A stretch of 64,000 nt of DNA from positions 62,001 to 126,000 of the forward strand of contig JAVBNH010000005.1 in the NCBI GenBank assembly GCA_031551635.1, in the 5' to 3' direction. Positions 16,329-25,505 of this stretch are shown one piece after another. Under the pieces are notes generated by a model. That model saw only the letters and a program-made list of their open reading frames with translations. It did no database searches and had not been told where the DNA came from. Position 1 is the first letter of the stretch, and every line of letters begins with the position of its first letter. The position numbers were made by a program, and so were the translations under genes. Origin of the DNA: JAVBNH01 sp031551635. GTDB taxonomy: Bacteria > Bacillota > Clostridia > Oscillospirales > Acutalibacteraceae.

Positions 16329-18536
16329 ATGGATGTTTTCAATTCACTGGCGCCCTTTATTCAGGATTTTATATATGAAAATCATTGGGAGGAGCTCAGA
16401 GGTATTCAAGTCGCCGCCTGCGAGGTTATTTTTGAAAGTGACGACAACCTGCTGCTGTCCTCCGGAACAGCCTCAGGTAAGACCGAAGCGGCTTTTCTGC
16501 CAATATTGACCGAGCTGTATGAAAAACCTTCAAAATCGGTTGGAGTGATGTACCTCTCTCCCCTGAAGGCGCTTATTAATGACCAGTTCAAACGCCTTGA
16601 GCTGCTTCTTGCCGGTTCAAATATACCCGTTTGCAAATGGCACGGCGACGCCTCAATGACGAAAAAAAATGAGCTTATAAAAAATCCTCAGGGGCTTTTG
16701 CAAATCACCCCGGAATCCCTCGAAAGCCTGATTCAAAACAAGCGCGGAGCTTGCCTTCAGATGTTCAGCGACCTTCGTTTTGTTGTGATTGACGAGGTTC
16801 ACCAGTTTATGCGAGATGTCAGGGGTATCCAGCTTCTGTGCCTGCTTGAGAGGCTACAGAAGCTCACCGGAATAACGCCGCGCCGAGTCGGGCTTTCGGC
16901 AACCTTGGGTGACGTTTCTCTCGCTCAGACATGGCTGAATATGGGGACAAACAGAGCTTGCGCCGCGCCGTTAAGCGACGAGGGTAAAAGAAAAATTATG
17001 CTGCATGTCGAGCGATTCGCCAATCTTCATGACAAAAGGGATCTTGAAAACAGTGATGGCAGCGACATTTCAATCGGTTCGGGAGGCGACATAGGAAACA
17101 GGGAGCATTATGAATACCTTTTTAAGATGACCCTTGACAAGAAAACGATAATTTTCACAAACAGCCGCGAAGAAACGGAGTTTGTCATAGCTAACCTCCG
17201 TGAAATCGCTATAAAAAATAAAGCGCCCGACGTTTATCGGGTGCACCACGGCAATGTTTCTGCCCTCTTGCGCGAAAATACTGAGGATGAAATGAAATCG
17301 GCTGACGAGAAAATCGTCACCGGCGCGACGGTCACTCTTGAGCTCGGCATAGACATCGGTTCACTTGACCAGGCTGTTCAGGTCGGTGCGCCGCTATCTG
17401 TGTCCAGCTTTGCACAAAGACTCGGGCGCTGCGGCAGGCGCGGGCAGATTCCGCAGCTGCTGTTCACCTTTGTCGAGGATATCAGGATAAATTCTGCAGA
17501 CACTCTGGGACCTATCAATTGGGAATTCCTTCGCATTATTGCCATTATTGAACTGTATACAAAGGAACGCTGGATTGAACCGATTTACCCGCATAATCAC
17601 GCATACAATCTGCTCTATCACCAGACCATGAGTGTGCTCAAGAGCAACGGCGAGATGACTGCTGCCGCGCTTGCCAGCGCAGTTCTCAGGCTCGATTGTT
17701 TCTCGATGATAACCCAGCAGGATTATAAATACCTTCTCTCCCACCTGCTTGAGATTGACCAGCTTGAAAAAAGTGAAAACGGCGGACTGATTATCGGCAG
17801 AGAGGGCGAAAAAATCGTTAACAGCCACCATTTTCTGACTGTTTTTATAGCTCCGGAATACATTCTTGTTAAGGACGAAAACCGCACTATCGGTACTGTC
17901 GATAAATTTTATCCTGTCGGTATTCGCTTTGCTCTTGCAGGGATGACCTGGGAAACCATAGATATCAACGAAAAATCAAAGGTGATTTTCGTAAAAAAAG
18001 TGCCCGGAATATCTGTTGTCGACTGGAATGTGGATTTCGAGGCTGAGCTGCATACAGTTCTTGTTCGAAAAATAAAAACTGTACTGAAGAGTGATGAGAT
18101 TTACCCCTACCTAAGCGAGCGCTGCCGCGAACGACTCACGGAAATTCAATATATCGCGCGAAACAGCGGCATACTCGACAATCTCGTCACACCGCTCTCT
18201 GACATTAAATACGCGGTTTTCCCCTGGGTGGGCACTCGTCAGCTCATGACTTTGCATTACGCGTTATCCCATAGAAGAATAAAAAATAAACTGCCTTGGA
18301 TAACAAGTATTTATCTGGAAGTTTTCTTTGACGGCACAAAGGACGAGCTTGAAGGAATAATCCGCAGCATACTTGATTCCGATTTAGACTTATACGACCT
18401 GCCACTGCCGGATAATATCCAAATACTCGGCAAATATAACGAATTTATTCCGCCCGCGCTTCTTAAAAAGCAATTTATAGAGGACTATTTAGATTTTGAC
18501 GGGCTGATTAAGCTACTAAATGAATTTATAAATTAA
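16329..18536 (+). CDS. Lhr/BrxHI-like DEAD/DEAH-box helicase
   Basis: Superfamily 2 ATP-dependent helicase, 735 residues. Motif I SSGTASGKTEAA near residue 47, Ia LSPLKALINDQ, II VIDEVH near 155, III LSATLGD, then the C-terminal RecA domain with VHHGNVSALLRE, ATVTLELGIDIG and motif VI QRLGRCGRRGQ. The region after the helicase core has a winged-helix-like part and a long C-terminal region, as in Lhr and BrxHI proteins. It would translocate on DNA using ATP. The 3' end overlaps the convergent nucleosidase gene by 11 bp, so it is the last gene of the module. Confidence 0.85.
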   Translation: MDVFNSLAPFIQDFIYENHWEELRGIQVAACEVIFESDDNLLLSSGTASGKTEAAFLPILTELYEKPSKSVGVMYLSPLKALINDQFKRLELLLAGSNIPVCKWHGDASMTKKNELIKNPQGLLQITPESLESLIQNKRGACLQMFSDLRFVVIDEVHQFMRDVRGIQLLCLLERLQKLTGITPRRVGLSATLGDVSLAQTWLNMGTNRACAAPLSDEGKRKIMLHVERFANLHDKRDLENSDGSDISIGSGGDIGNREHYEYLFKMTLDKKTIIFTNSREETEFVIANLREIAIKNKAPDVYRVHHGNVSALLRENTEDEMKSADEKIVTGATVTLELGIDIGSLDQAVQVGAPLSVSSFAQRLGRCGRRGQIPQLLFTFVEDIRINSADTLGPINWEFLRIIAIIELYTKERWIEPIYPHNHAYNLLYHQTMSVLKSNGEMTAAALASAVLRLDCFSMITQQDYKYLLSHLLEIDQLEKSENGGLIIGREGEKIVNSHHFLTVFIAPEYILVKDENRTIGTVDKFYPVGIRFALAGMTWETIDINEKSKVIFVKKVPGISVVDWNVDFEAELHTVLVRKIKTVLKSDEIYPYLSERCRERLTEIQYIARNSGILDNLVTPLSDIKYAVFPWVGTRQLMTLHYALSHRRIKNKLPWITSIYLEVFFDGTKDELEGIIRSILDSDLDLYDLPLPDNIQILGKYNEFIPPALLKKQFIEDYLDFDGLIKLLNEFIN

Positions 18537-19212
18537 TATATTTATCTATAATCCGAAATAGCAGCACACAAAGATCCGCTTCCTGTTTTTCGTCCATTTC
18601 GCGGTATTCCATGATCGAGCCGGAATCCGCGCCGTCAGCAAGCTTCCTCAGACTCAAAAATTTAATATTGCTGAAATGGCAGACGGATGCAATTGCCGCG
18701 CTCTCCATGTCAAATGCGTCAATTCCTAATTCACCGCGATAAAATTCCTTGAGATTCCCATCGCTGAGAAACAAATCACCGCTTCCAAGCTTACCCTTTT
18801 TTACATTTTCAAAACCTAAAGCAATTTCCAAAATTGAACTATCCGCAAAATAAATATAGTCCTGATTGGTCTTTTCGCCGTGTTTCTTACCCGCCGCTGT
18901 AATGTCGAAATCGGCTTCTATATAGCTCTCCCCCGCGACAATATCACCCCGGCAAAGCTCGCCGACGCACCCCGAAAGCCCGGCGTTCAAAACAAGCGAA
19001 AAATCATTTTCCGAAATCATGTGTGCGGCGGCACAGGCAGCGTTGACTTTACCGATTCCGCAGTAAAAAATAATAATTTTGCAGCCCTTATATATGAATT
19101 CAATCCCCGGACGTTGATGTCTCAGGAATTTATGACCTCCGTTTTTTTCGCCGAACGCAAGAAAAGGGACAAATTCGTTATCGTCAGCAATAATAATCCC
19201 GATATTTTTCAT
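18526..19212 (-). CDS. Nucleoside phosphorylase/nucleosidase superfamily (MTAN-like)
   Basis: Probable 5'-methylthioadenosine/S-adenosylhomocysteine nucleosidase-like enzyme of the PNP/UDP phosphorylase fold, 228 residues. Features: GIIIADDNEF at the start, FYCGIGKVNAACAAAHMI, LVLNAGLSGCVGELCRGDIV (substrate pocket) and FDMESAAIASVCH, which carries the ribose-binding Met-Glu pair; AD near the end (RKLADGADS) fits the base-contacting Asp. The N-terminus is shortened to ATG 19212, preceded by GGAGA; the upstream open frame is AT-rich non-homologous sequence. Exact substrate is uncertain. Convergent with the helicase, so not obviously part of that module. Confidence 0.75.
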   Translation of the reverse strand: MKNIGIIIADDNEFVPFLAFGEKNGGHKFLRHQRPGIEFIYKGCKIIIFYCGIGKVNAACAAAHMISENDFSLVLNAGLSGCVGELCRGDIVAGESYIEADFDITAAGKKHGEKTNQDYIYFADSSILEIALGFENVKKGKLGSGDLFLSDGNLKEFYRGELGIDAFDMESAAIASVCHFSNIKFLSLRKLADGADSGSIMEYREMDEKQEADLCVLLFRIIDKYINL

Positions 19213-19243
19213 TCGTATATCTCCGATTTTTTTAATAATAACC

Positions 19244-19271
19244 TTGTAATTAGTTCTATCTTTGGTATAAT
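19244..19271 (+). promoter_or_regulatory. Promoter of rubrerythrin
   Basis: TTGTAA 19244-19249, 16-bp spacer, TATAAT 19266-19271 with an extended TGG immediately before. No clear PerR box was recognised. Confidence 0.6.
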
Positions 19272-19348
19272 ATAATGTAATATGATTTTGTCTGTTTGTC
19301 ATCTATACCGAAAAAATCATAATTTTAAGCTGAAAGGACTGACACAAA

Positions 19349-19888
19349 ATGGATTTTGAGAGTAGCAGAACGCTATCAAACCTGATGGCGGCATTTGCCG
19401 GAGAATCTCAGGCTAGAAACAAGTACACTTATTATGCTTCTCAGGCAAAAAAAGAGGGCTATGAACAGATAAGCGGAATTTTCACAGAGACCGCTGATAA
19501 TGAGAAGGAGCACGCAAAACTCTGGTTTAAAGAGATTCACGGGGGCAAAGTACCCTCGACAATTGATAATTTAAAGGACGCCGCAGCCGGCGAAAATTAT
19601 GAATGGACTCAGATGTACAGCGAATTCGCGAAAATCGCACGTGAGGAAGGCTTCGAGCGTATCGCAGACCTCTTTGATAAAGTCGGCGCCGTCGAAAAAT
19701 CGCATGAGGAGAGGTATAAAAAGCTTCTTTCAAATATTGAAGAGGGCATTGTTTTTGAAAAAACTAACGAAGTTGTATGGCTGTGCCGAAACTGCGGACA
19801 TATTCATGTCGGCAAAGCCGCGCCCGCTCTCTGCCCGACCTGCTCGCATCCTCAGTCTTATTTTGAAATAAAAGCTGAGAATTATTAA
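19349..19888 (+). CDS. rbr: Rubrerythrin
   Basis: Non-haem di-iron peroxidase that removes hydrogen peroxide in anaerobes, drawing electrons through rubredoxin or NAD(P)H. The 179-residue protein has the N-terminal ferritin-like four-helix domain (AGESQARNKYTYYASQAKKEG, ETADNEKEHAKLWF, DKVGAVEKSHEERY supply the Glu/His iron ligands) and a C-terminal rubredoxin-like domain with two CxxC pairs (WLCRNCGHIHVG and ALCPTCSHPQ). ATG is preceded by GAAAGGA. Monocistronic. Confidence 0.96.
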   Translation: MDFESSRTLSNLMAAFAGESQARNKYTYYASQAKKEGYEQISGIFTETADNEKEHAKLWFKEIHGGKVPSTIDNLKDAAAGENYEWTQMYSEFAKIAREEGFERIADLFDKVGAVEKSHEERYKKLLSNIEEGIVFEKTNEVVWLCRNCGHIHVGKAAPALCPTCSHPQSYFEIKAENY

Positions 19889-19913
19889 GCTCCAGTATTT
19901 TATGAAATTCAAA

Positions 19914-19946
19914 AGGCGAACCGTATTTTTGCAGTTCGCCTGTATT
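19914..19946. terminator. Bidirectional terminator between rubrerythrin and XRE gene
   Basis: AGGCGAAC/GTTCGCCT stem with a 12-nt loop, T-rich on the right and A-rich on the left, between two convergent genes. Confidence 0.8.
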
Positions 19947-19949
19947 TAT

Positions 19950-20594
19950 TTATATCACTTCAACCTTGGAAACGCCGTTGTTTTTCCTCAGAGTCTTTTT
20001 TGCAGTACCCAGATTTGTTTTTATATAAGCCTCGCAGCTCCCAATCAGATTTGAAAGAGGTTCGTTGCTGTCACGTAAAACATTAATTTCCGTGCCGTCC
20101 GAACCGCTTGCCTTTAGGCGGTGGTGCAGCAAACAGGTCTGCAGCAGGCTTTCGGTCTCGAGCGCGTTGCGCAGCCAAACGCGTTCACCCTCGTGTGCGT
20201 CGCTGAGCTTGAGGGCAGTGTTATAGGCGTTTAGAATGCTCATTCTGTTAATCGAATATAAAAATTCTTCGCTTGCCATACCGTTTTTTTCGCAGAGTTT
20301 CATTAACGCGCGAACAAGAATTTCCGAAACCTCATCGCCGTCCGAAGAAATCAACTCTGAGCTTAAAAAACTCACGGAAGCGCGCGTTTTGTTCGATATT
20401 CCGATTAAATAATCGGATGAAACATTATAAAACTCACAAGCGCGCTTTATAAAATCGAGACCGCACTCGCGAATACCCTTTTCATAGTGCGAGAGCAGAG
20501 CCTGAGAAACCCCCAGAGCGTCTGCCGCCGTCTTCTGGCTGATTTTTTTCTCTTTTCTGAGAGCTGAAAGCCTTAAACTGAATTCTGTATTCAA
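19950..20594 (-). CDS. XRE-family helix-turn-helix transcriptional regulator
   Basis: A 214-residue protein with an N-terminal Cro/CI-type HTH (LRKEKKISQKTAADALGVSQALLSHYEKG, residues about 12-40) and the usual following helix (FIKRACEFYNVSSDYLIG). The C-terminal two thirds have no recognised ligand domain but are helical by eye. Target unknown. It is divergent from the phosphatase-fold gene, with about 110 bp between starts. Confidence 0.85.
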   Translation of the reverse strand: MNTEFSLRLSALRKEKKISQKTAADALGVSQALLSHYEKGIRECGLDFIKRACEFYNVSSDYLIGISNKTRASVSFLSSELISSDGDEVSEILVRALMKLCEKNGMASEEFLYSINRMSILNAYNTALKLSDAHEGERVWLRNALETESLLQTCLLHHRLKASGSDGTEINVLRDSNEPLSNLIGSCEAYIKTNLGTAKKTLRKNNGVSKVEVI

Positions 20595-20705
20595 ATTAAT
20601 TACACCTAATTCCTCTATCCCTTTATTCGTATTATGAAATATTCTTTAGTTATTTCTTTTAATCTAAGTATACATTATTTACTGACAAAATGTAAAGGTT
20701 TTTTT

Positions 20706-21347
20706 ATGAAAACATATAAAATTTATTTAATCAGATGTTTTTACACAAACGGAAATATTGAAGGGCGTTATATCGGTCATACTGATGAGGAGCTTTGCGC
20801 TCAGGCAATACTCGCCGCGAAAAAAATGAAGCGGGAAAACGACTATCCTCCGGCTGATGCTGTTTTCACCAGCCCGCTCAAGAGGAGTCTTGAATCAGCC
20901 GGAATATTCTATCCTGAAAATAATCCGGTAGTGATGCGCGACCTTATTGAATGCAATTTCGGCGAATTTGAGGCGAAAACGGCAAAGGAGCTTGAGAACG
21001 ACGAGCAATTTGCTCTCTGGCTTCAGGGGGACAGGGATACCGCGCCGCCCTTCGGTGAGAGCAGCGGTGCTTTTACAAAAAGGGTCTGCGAAAGCTTTGT
21101 GAAAATCGTTGACGCGATGATAAGCACCGGTGTTGACAAAGCTGCAATTGTCACCCACGCAGGAGTATTAATGTCAATCCTCTCAGTATTCGGACTGCCC
21201 GAAGCGCCGATGCACGAGTGGCAAATGCAGCCGGGACGCGGTTTCACTCTGAATATTATGCCCTCACTCTGGCAGAGAAGCAAAAAAGCTGAGGTTTTTG
21301 GCGAATTACCTTTTTCAAAAGAAATAGAAGAAGAGGAAAATAATTAA
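20706..21347 (+). CDS. Histidine-phosphatase-fold protein with substituted RHG motif
   Basis: Resembles cobalamin-pathway/phosphoglycerate-mutase-like phosphatases of the histidine phosphatase superfamily (213 residues). The family block LIRHGxTxxNxxGRYxGxTDxxL is recognisable as LIRCFYTNGNIEGRYIGHTDEEL, but the nucleophilic His of RHG is Cys and the Gly is Phe. The second-half motifs remain: FTSPLKRSLESA, ECNFGEFEAKTAKEL and IVTHAGVLMSIL. The chemistry must therefore differ or be lost, or the protein only binds a ligand. ATG 20706 follows AAAGG; the upstream open frame is AT-rich intergenic sequence. Confidence 0.75.
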   Translation: MKTYKIYLIRCFYTNGNIEGRYIGHTDEELCAQAILAAKKMKRENDYPPADAVFTSPLKRSLESAGIFYPENNPVVMRDLIECNFGEFEAKTAKELENDEQFALWLQGDRDTAPPFGESSGAFTKRVCESFVKIVDAMISTGVDKAAIVTHAGVLMSILSVFGLPEAPMHEWQMQPGRGFTLNIMPSLWQRSKKAEVFGELPFSKEIEEEENN

Positions 21348-21349
21348 CA

Positions 21350-21423
21350 AACATGAGCTTAGCTTGCCAAGCCTACAACCCAAGTCTTGTTTTTTGTTGA
21401 GCTTTTAGCCCACTAAGGTACTA
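21350..21423 (+). repeat. ~70-bp dispersed hairpin repeat, copy 3 (diverged)
   Basis: ATGAGCTTAGCTTGCCAAGCCTAC replaces the perfect hairpin, so the stem has mismatches; the right part (GTTTTTTGTTGAGC... CCCACTAAGGTACTA) is well kept. It lies between two convergent genes, where a terminator would be expected. Confidence 0.75.
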
Positions 21424-21429
21424 TTTAAA

Positions 21430-22299
21430 CTATTCCAATCTCGGGATTCTTTTTGTTATTTCGGGAACGCTTGCTTTTTCCTTAAAAGGTTCACCCGGCA
21501 CCTTACTCATATTCTTTTTGCAAAGCAGCTCATATGAGACATTGTAGTAAGGAATAACATAAAAAAGCGGAAAGACAAACAGGCACAGCGCGTACCACGG
21601 TAAAAAGCTCAGCTTAAAAAGCGCGATTGACGAGGAGCTGCCGTTAGTTTTACTGACGCTTTCTTTTACCGCCTCAAAAACTCCCCTGCCTTGATTTATA
21701 AGTGTCCTATAAACTAGCGAATATCGCTGAACAGTGCAAAAAGCAAACAAAATGCCGAACACAGCCGCTACCGCCGCCGCGCCAGAGAGCGAATAAAAGA
21801 CATTGAGCGCCAATGTCTGATTATTTAACCTGTATATAAGATAAACTGCCAGAATAATCGACGGCGAAAGAAAAAGAATAAACCACAAAAGCCTGAAAAC
21901 AGTAAGCAAAACGATTTCTAAGAGCAGCTTCAGGCAGGTCTTTACTTCTGAGGTAAAGCTCCAGCTTTTATCGCTGTTGCTCGCGACTGTTTTATTGAAA
22001 TATTTATCCTTCTCCGCCTTAAAAAAAGCAAAGAGATAAACAGAAATTAAAGATATCGCCCCCAGAGAAGCAAAAACAAAAATATTAAACAGAAAATCCT
22101 CACGAATCGGATTAGTGCTTCTGAGAATTATCATCAGCACCGTTACAGCTATCGCGCTGAAAAAACTCAGAGCAAAAAACGCTCTGACGAGCAACGACAT
22201 CATCATAAACGCAAAAATGGAAATTTTTTTATTTCCGATTATTAATTTTGCTCGCAATTTGATTCGATAAAACAAAAATAATCGCCTCCGGTATTTCAT
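21430..22299 (-). CDS. Predicted integral membrane protein, unknown function
   Basis: 289 residues with about six hydrophobic segments in pairs (for example FFSAIAVTVLMIIL, IFVFASLGAISLISVYLFAFF, LLWFILFLSPSIILAVYLIY, AAAVAAVFGILFAFC, LCLFVFPLFYVIPYY). The layout resembles DUF975-type clostridial membrane proteins with RxxLINQGRGVFEAVKES between helices, but I cannot assign a family firmly. The N-terminal positively charged stretch and run of ATGs make the start uncertain. Monocistronic. Confidence 0.6.
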   Translation of the reverse strand: MKYRRRLFLFYRIKLRAKLIIGNKKISIFAFMMMSLLVRAFFALSFFSAIAVTVLMIILRSTNPIREDFLFNIFVFASLGAISLISVYLFAFFKAEKDKYFNKTVASNSDKSWSFTSEVKTCLKLLLEIVLLTVFRLLWFILFLSPSIILAVYLIYRLNNQTLALNVFYSLSGAAAVAAVFGILFAFCTVQRYSLVYRTLINQGRGVFEAVKESVSKTNGSSSSIALFKLSFLPWYALCLFVFPLFYVIPYYNVSYELLCKKNMSKVPGEPFKEKASVPEITKRIPRLE

Positions 22300-22344
22300 T
22301 ATACAATGAATTATTGGAAGCGATTAATATATTATACATTAATA

Positions 22345-23421
22345 TTATGAGGATTTTATTTTTTCCGCGACCAAGTCGCCCATCTCGCTGCAAGATACTT
22401 TTTTATAGCCTTCCTCATATATATCTGCCGTGCGATAGCTCTCAAGCGTCTTCTCAACTGCCGCTTCGATTAAATCCGCCGCGCTTCCCTCGCCAAAGGA
22501 GTACCGCAGCAGCATGGCACAGGATAAAATCGCCGCCAAAGGATTGGCGGTATTTTGCCCGGCTATATCTGGCGCGGAACCGTGAATCGGCTCGAAAAGC
22601 CCGAAATCACCCTGCGCAAGGCTGGCTGAGGCGAGCATTCCGATTGAGCCGCCGAGCACCGAAGCCTCATCCGAAAGTATATCGCCAAACATGTTCGAGG
22701 TGACGATAACGTCAAACTGCAGTGGGCGGCGAATAAGCTGCATGGCGCAGTTATCAACATACATATGTGTCAGCTCAACCTCCGGATAATCCGCCGCGAC
22801 CGTGTTCACAATCTCCCTCCAGAGCCGCGAGCTCTCGAGCACATTAGCCTTGTCAACCGAGCAAAGCTTTTTATTGCGCTTCATAGCGAGCTCAAAGGCG
22901 GTTTTTGCAATACGCTCAATTTCGTATTTGTGATAATATTCGGTGTCAAACGCACCCTCAGCGTCCCTGCCATGCTGAGCGAAATATATTCCGCCGGTAA
23001 GCTCCCTGACGACCATAATATCAAGCCCTTGAATAACCTCAGCCTTCAGAGTAGAAGCGCCGCTGAGCGCGTCGAAAAGCTTGACATGCCTGAGATTCGC
23101 ATACAGACCGAGAGCTTTTCGAATCCCGAGCAGACCTGCCTCGGGACGCAGATTTGACGGCAAGCTATCCCATTTATAACCGCCGACAGCACCCAGTAGC
23201 ACAGCGTCACTGTCCTTGCAGCGCAGAACAGTATCCTCCGGCAAAGGTGAGCCGCACTCGTCATATGCGCAGCCGCCCAAAGAGCAAAAATTAAAGGAAA
23301 GCGAAAACCCGCGGCATTCAGCAGCGCATGTCAGCACTTTCAAAGCCTCGTCAATAATTTCAGGACCTATACCGTCACCTTTTATAACAGCAATTTTATA
23401 TTCATTCTTTTTTTCCTTCAT
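22345..23421 (-). CDS. leuB: 3-isopropylmalate dehydrogenase
   Basis: NAD-dependent oxidative decarboxylation of 3-isopropylmalate, third step of leucine synthesis. GDGIGPEI near the start, LLGAVGGYKWD, the substrate-binding block LYANLRHVKLFD, VVRELTGGIYF, and the metal and cofactor motifs (TSNMFGDILSDEASVLGGSIGMLASAS, HGSAPDIAGQNTANPLAAI) are intact in 358 residues. The start overlaps the leuA stop (ATGA), so translation is coupled. leuC and leuD are not in the window. Confidence 0.96.
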   Translation of the reverse strand: MKEKKNEYKIAVIKGDGIGPEIIDEALKVLTCAAECRGFSLSFNFCSLGGCAYDECGSPLPEDTVLRCKDSDAVLLGAVGGYKWDSLPSNLRPEAGLLGIRKALGLYANLRHVKLFDALSGASTLKAEVIQGLDIMVVRELTGGIYFAQHGRDAEGAFDTEYYHKYEIERIAKTAFELAMKRNKKLCSVDKANVLESSRLWREIVNTVAADYPEVELTHMYVDNCAMQLIRRPLQFDVIVTSNMFGDILSDEASVLGGSIGMLASASLAQGDFGLFEPIHGSAPDIAGQNTANPLAAILSCAMLLRYSFGEGSAADLIEAAVEKTLESYRTADIYEEGYKKVSCSEMGDLVAEKIKSS

Positions 23422-25127
23422 GAATTATTCCCCATTTCAGCATTAGCGTTCGACAAGGCTCTGTTAATAGCGCTGAGGATTCCGCGAATCGAAGCATAGT
23501 TAATATTATGCGAGATGCCAACGCCAAATTCATTTTTACCCTCAGGTGTCACAAGCTGAATATACGAAACAGCCTTAGCGTCAGAGCCGACTGATATTGC
23601 GTGCTCAGAATAATCCTTGAAGGAGAAGCCGGTTATTCCCACTTGTGAAATAGCGTTGAAAAACGCGTCAATCGGACCGTTTCCTTCGCCGTGAATAGCC
23701 ACACCTTCGTTATCCATATATTTGATTTCACCGTCAAAGCGCACAGTCAGTCCTGTGCCGGAATCGTCCTCAAAAAACTTGTGCTTTGTTAACGCATAAG
23801 GTCCTTTTATTTCGATGTATTCCTTATAAAATAATGCGAAAATGTCGTTGGGTGTTATTTCAGTTCCAAGCCGGTCACATTCCGCCTTAACCGCGCGTCC
23901 GAAGGAGGGGTGCATAGCCTTAGGTATTCTGTAGCCGAAAACATTGCTCATGATAAACGCGGCGCCGCCCTTGCCGGACTGGGAATTTATCCTTATAATC
24001 GGCTCATATTCACGCCCGATGTCAGCTGGGTCGATTACCAGGTACGGAACCTCCCAGAAGCTGTATTCATGAGTTTTTAGATATTCCTCACCCTTATGAA
24101 TAGCGTCCTGATGGGAGCCCGAAAACGCTGTAAAGACAAGGTCGCCGACATAGGGGTGACGCGGCTCAACATGCATTTTTGTAGTGCGTTCATACACCTC
24201 GCGCAGTGCGTTGATATTACTTATGTCCATTTTCGGGTCAACGCCTTTTGTGAACATATTAAGCGCCAGGTTAATAATATCAAGGTTTCCGGTTCTCTCG
24301 CCGTTGCCGAATATTGTTCCCTCAACTCTTTGCGCTCCCGCAAGCAGTCCCATCTCCGCCGCCGCCACAGCAGTACCTCTGTCATTATGCGGGTGAATGC
24401 TTATAATCGCGGCGTCCCTGTTTTTGAGCATTCGGCAGAATAGCTCAATCTGGTCAGCAAACACATTGGGGGTATTTGTCTCGACGGTCACGGGTAAGTT
24501 CAATATAATTTTATCCCCGGAATCCGCTTTTAATTCACCCATAACCGCTTCGCAAATTTTAACGGCGTTTTCAATTTCGGTTTGGGAAAAACTCTCCGGT
24601 GAATATTCATATCTTACATTCATTCCACTTTGCCTTGCTTTGTCTCCAAGTTTTTTAACAAGCTTGGCTGCATTAACCGCAATTTCGATAATACCGTCCA
24701 TATCCTTGCCGAATACAACCCGCCGCTGCAGTTCGTTAGTACTGTTATAGAAATGTACAATTACGTTTTTCGCACCTTCAATTGCCTCAAATGTCTTATA
24801 TATCAAGTGCTCACGCGCCTGTACCAAAACCTGAACGGTCACATCATCGGGAATGAGTTTATTCTCGATGAGATAACGCAAAATGTCATATTCCGTTTGA
24901 GAAGCTGAGGGGAAGCCTATTTCGATTTCTTTGATTCCGATTTTTACAATCAGTTCAAACAGCTCGAGCTTTTCCTCAAGGCTCATGGGATTCACCAGCG
25001 CCTGATTACCGTCTCTCAGGTCAACGCTGCACCAGACAGGAGCCTTTTCAATGCGGTTCGAAACCCATTTCCGCTCCCCGATTTCAAAACCCTCAAAGGG
25101 TCTGTATTTTTTGTAGTTCTCGTTCAT
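23418..25127 (-). CDS. leuA: 2-isopropylmalate synthase
   Basis: Condenses acetyl-CoA with 2-ketoisovalerate; committed step of leucine synthesis. 569 residues, the longer type that begins KYRPFEGFEIGERKWVSNRIEKAPVWCSVDLRDGNQAL. Catalytic TIM barrel includes LRDGNQAL and the zinc site HPHNDRGTA; the C-terminal regulatory domain (ALTKHKFFEDDSGTGLTVRF... GNGPIDAFFNAI) is present, so leucine feedback is expected. Acetyl-CoA could come from the NifJ reaction. Expression is controlled by the T-box upstream. Confidence 0.96.
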   Translation of the reverse strand: MNENYKKYRPFEGFEIGERKWVSNRIEKAPVWCSVDLRDGNQALVNPMSLEEKLELFELIVKIGIKEIEIGFPSASQTEYDILRYLIENKLIPDDVTVQVLVQAREHLIYKTFEAIEGAKNVIVHFYNSTNELQRRVVFGKDMDGIIEIAVNAAKLVKKLGDKARQSGMNVRYEYSPESFSQTEIENAVKICEAVMGELKADSGDKIILNLPVTVETNTPNVFADQIELFCRMLKNRDAAIISIHPHNDRGTAVAAAEMGLLAGAQRVEGTIFGNGERTGNLDIINLALNMFTKGVDPKMDISNINALREVYERTTKMHVEPRHPYVGDLVFTAFSGSHQDAIHKGEEYLKTHEYSFWEVPYLVIDPADIGREYEPIIRINSQSGKGGAAFIMSNVFGYRIPKAMHPSFGRAVKAECDRLGTEITPNDIFALFYKEYIEIKGPYALTKHKFFEDDSGTGLTVRFDGEIKYMDNEGVAIHGEGNGPIDAFFNAISQVGITGFSFKDYSEHAISVGSDAKAVSYIQLVTPEGKNEFGVGISHNINYASIRGILSAINRALSNANAEMGNNS

Positions 25128-25159
25128 TTACTTATCACGCTTTCAAAATAATTTGATAT

Positions 25160-25500
25160 AAAAGAAAAAAAAGCCCCTTACATGGAAAAAATCCAAGTAA
25201 GGGACGATTATACAACCGTGGTACCACCCTGTTTTCAGCAAAAAAATTGCCCTCATCTCCTCGGCAGCAATAGCCGCTTAAGGATAGACAAATAACGCTG
25301 TCAAACGTCGCGGGTTATGATACTTTAAAAAAAGTAATTTTCGCCCACGCAACTCCGGAATGAGTTATACACATTAATCTGTTTACCGCCTCGCACCGAA
25401 CAGCAGCTCTCTGAAAAGTCAGTATCAAGCCGAAACCCGGCTGACAAAGACTAAAAAACGAGTTTAATGTCTTGTTTCCTTCACAGTCTTTCTAATATCT
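25160..25500 (-). promoter_or_regulatory. T-box riboswitch, probably leucine-specific
   Basis: The minus-strand leader contains the T-box sequence AGGGTGGTACCACGG (25230-25216) of the antiterminator, the AGAGAG and GGTGCGAGGCGGT elements of stem I, and an intrinsic terminator (CCCTTACTTGGA / CCATGTAAGGGG then TTTTTTTT, 25203-25163). In the expected 3' side of stem I the sequence AACTCATTC offers CTC, a leucine codon, as specifier. Uncharged tRNA-Leu would bind and allow read-through into leuA-leuB. The codon assignment is by position, not by folding. Confidence 0.9.
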
Positions 25501-25505
25501 CCGAC

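Noticed and set aside
13232..18536. Complete BREX system
   Set aside because: Only BrxD-like and BrxHI-like proteins are present; no PglZ, PglX, BrxC or BrxA homolog lies nearby.
18526..19212. Fourth gene of the TerB/BrxD/helicase module
   Set aside because: It is convergent with the helicase gene and has its own upstream region, so it is unlikely to share expression.
22765..23157. Plus-strand ORF opposite leuB
   Set aside because: Antisense shadow of a strongly conserved gene.
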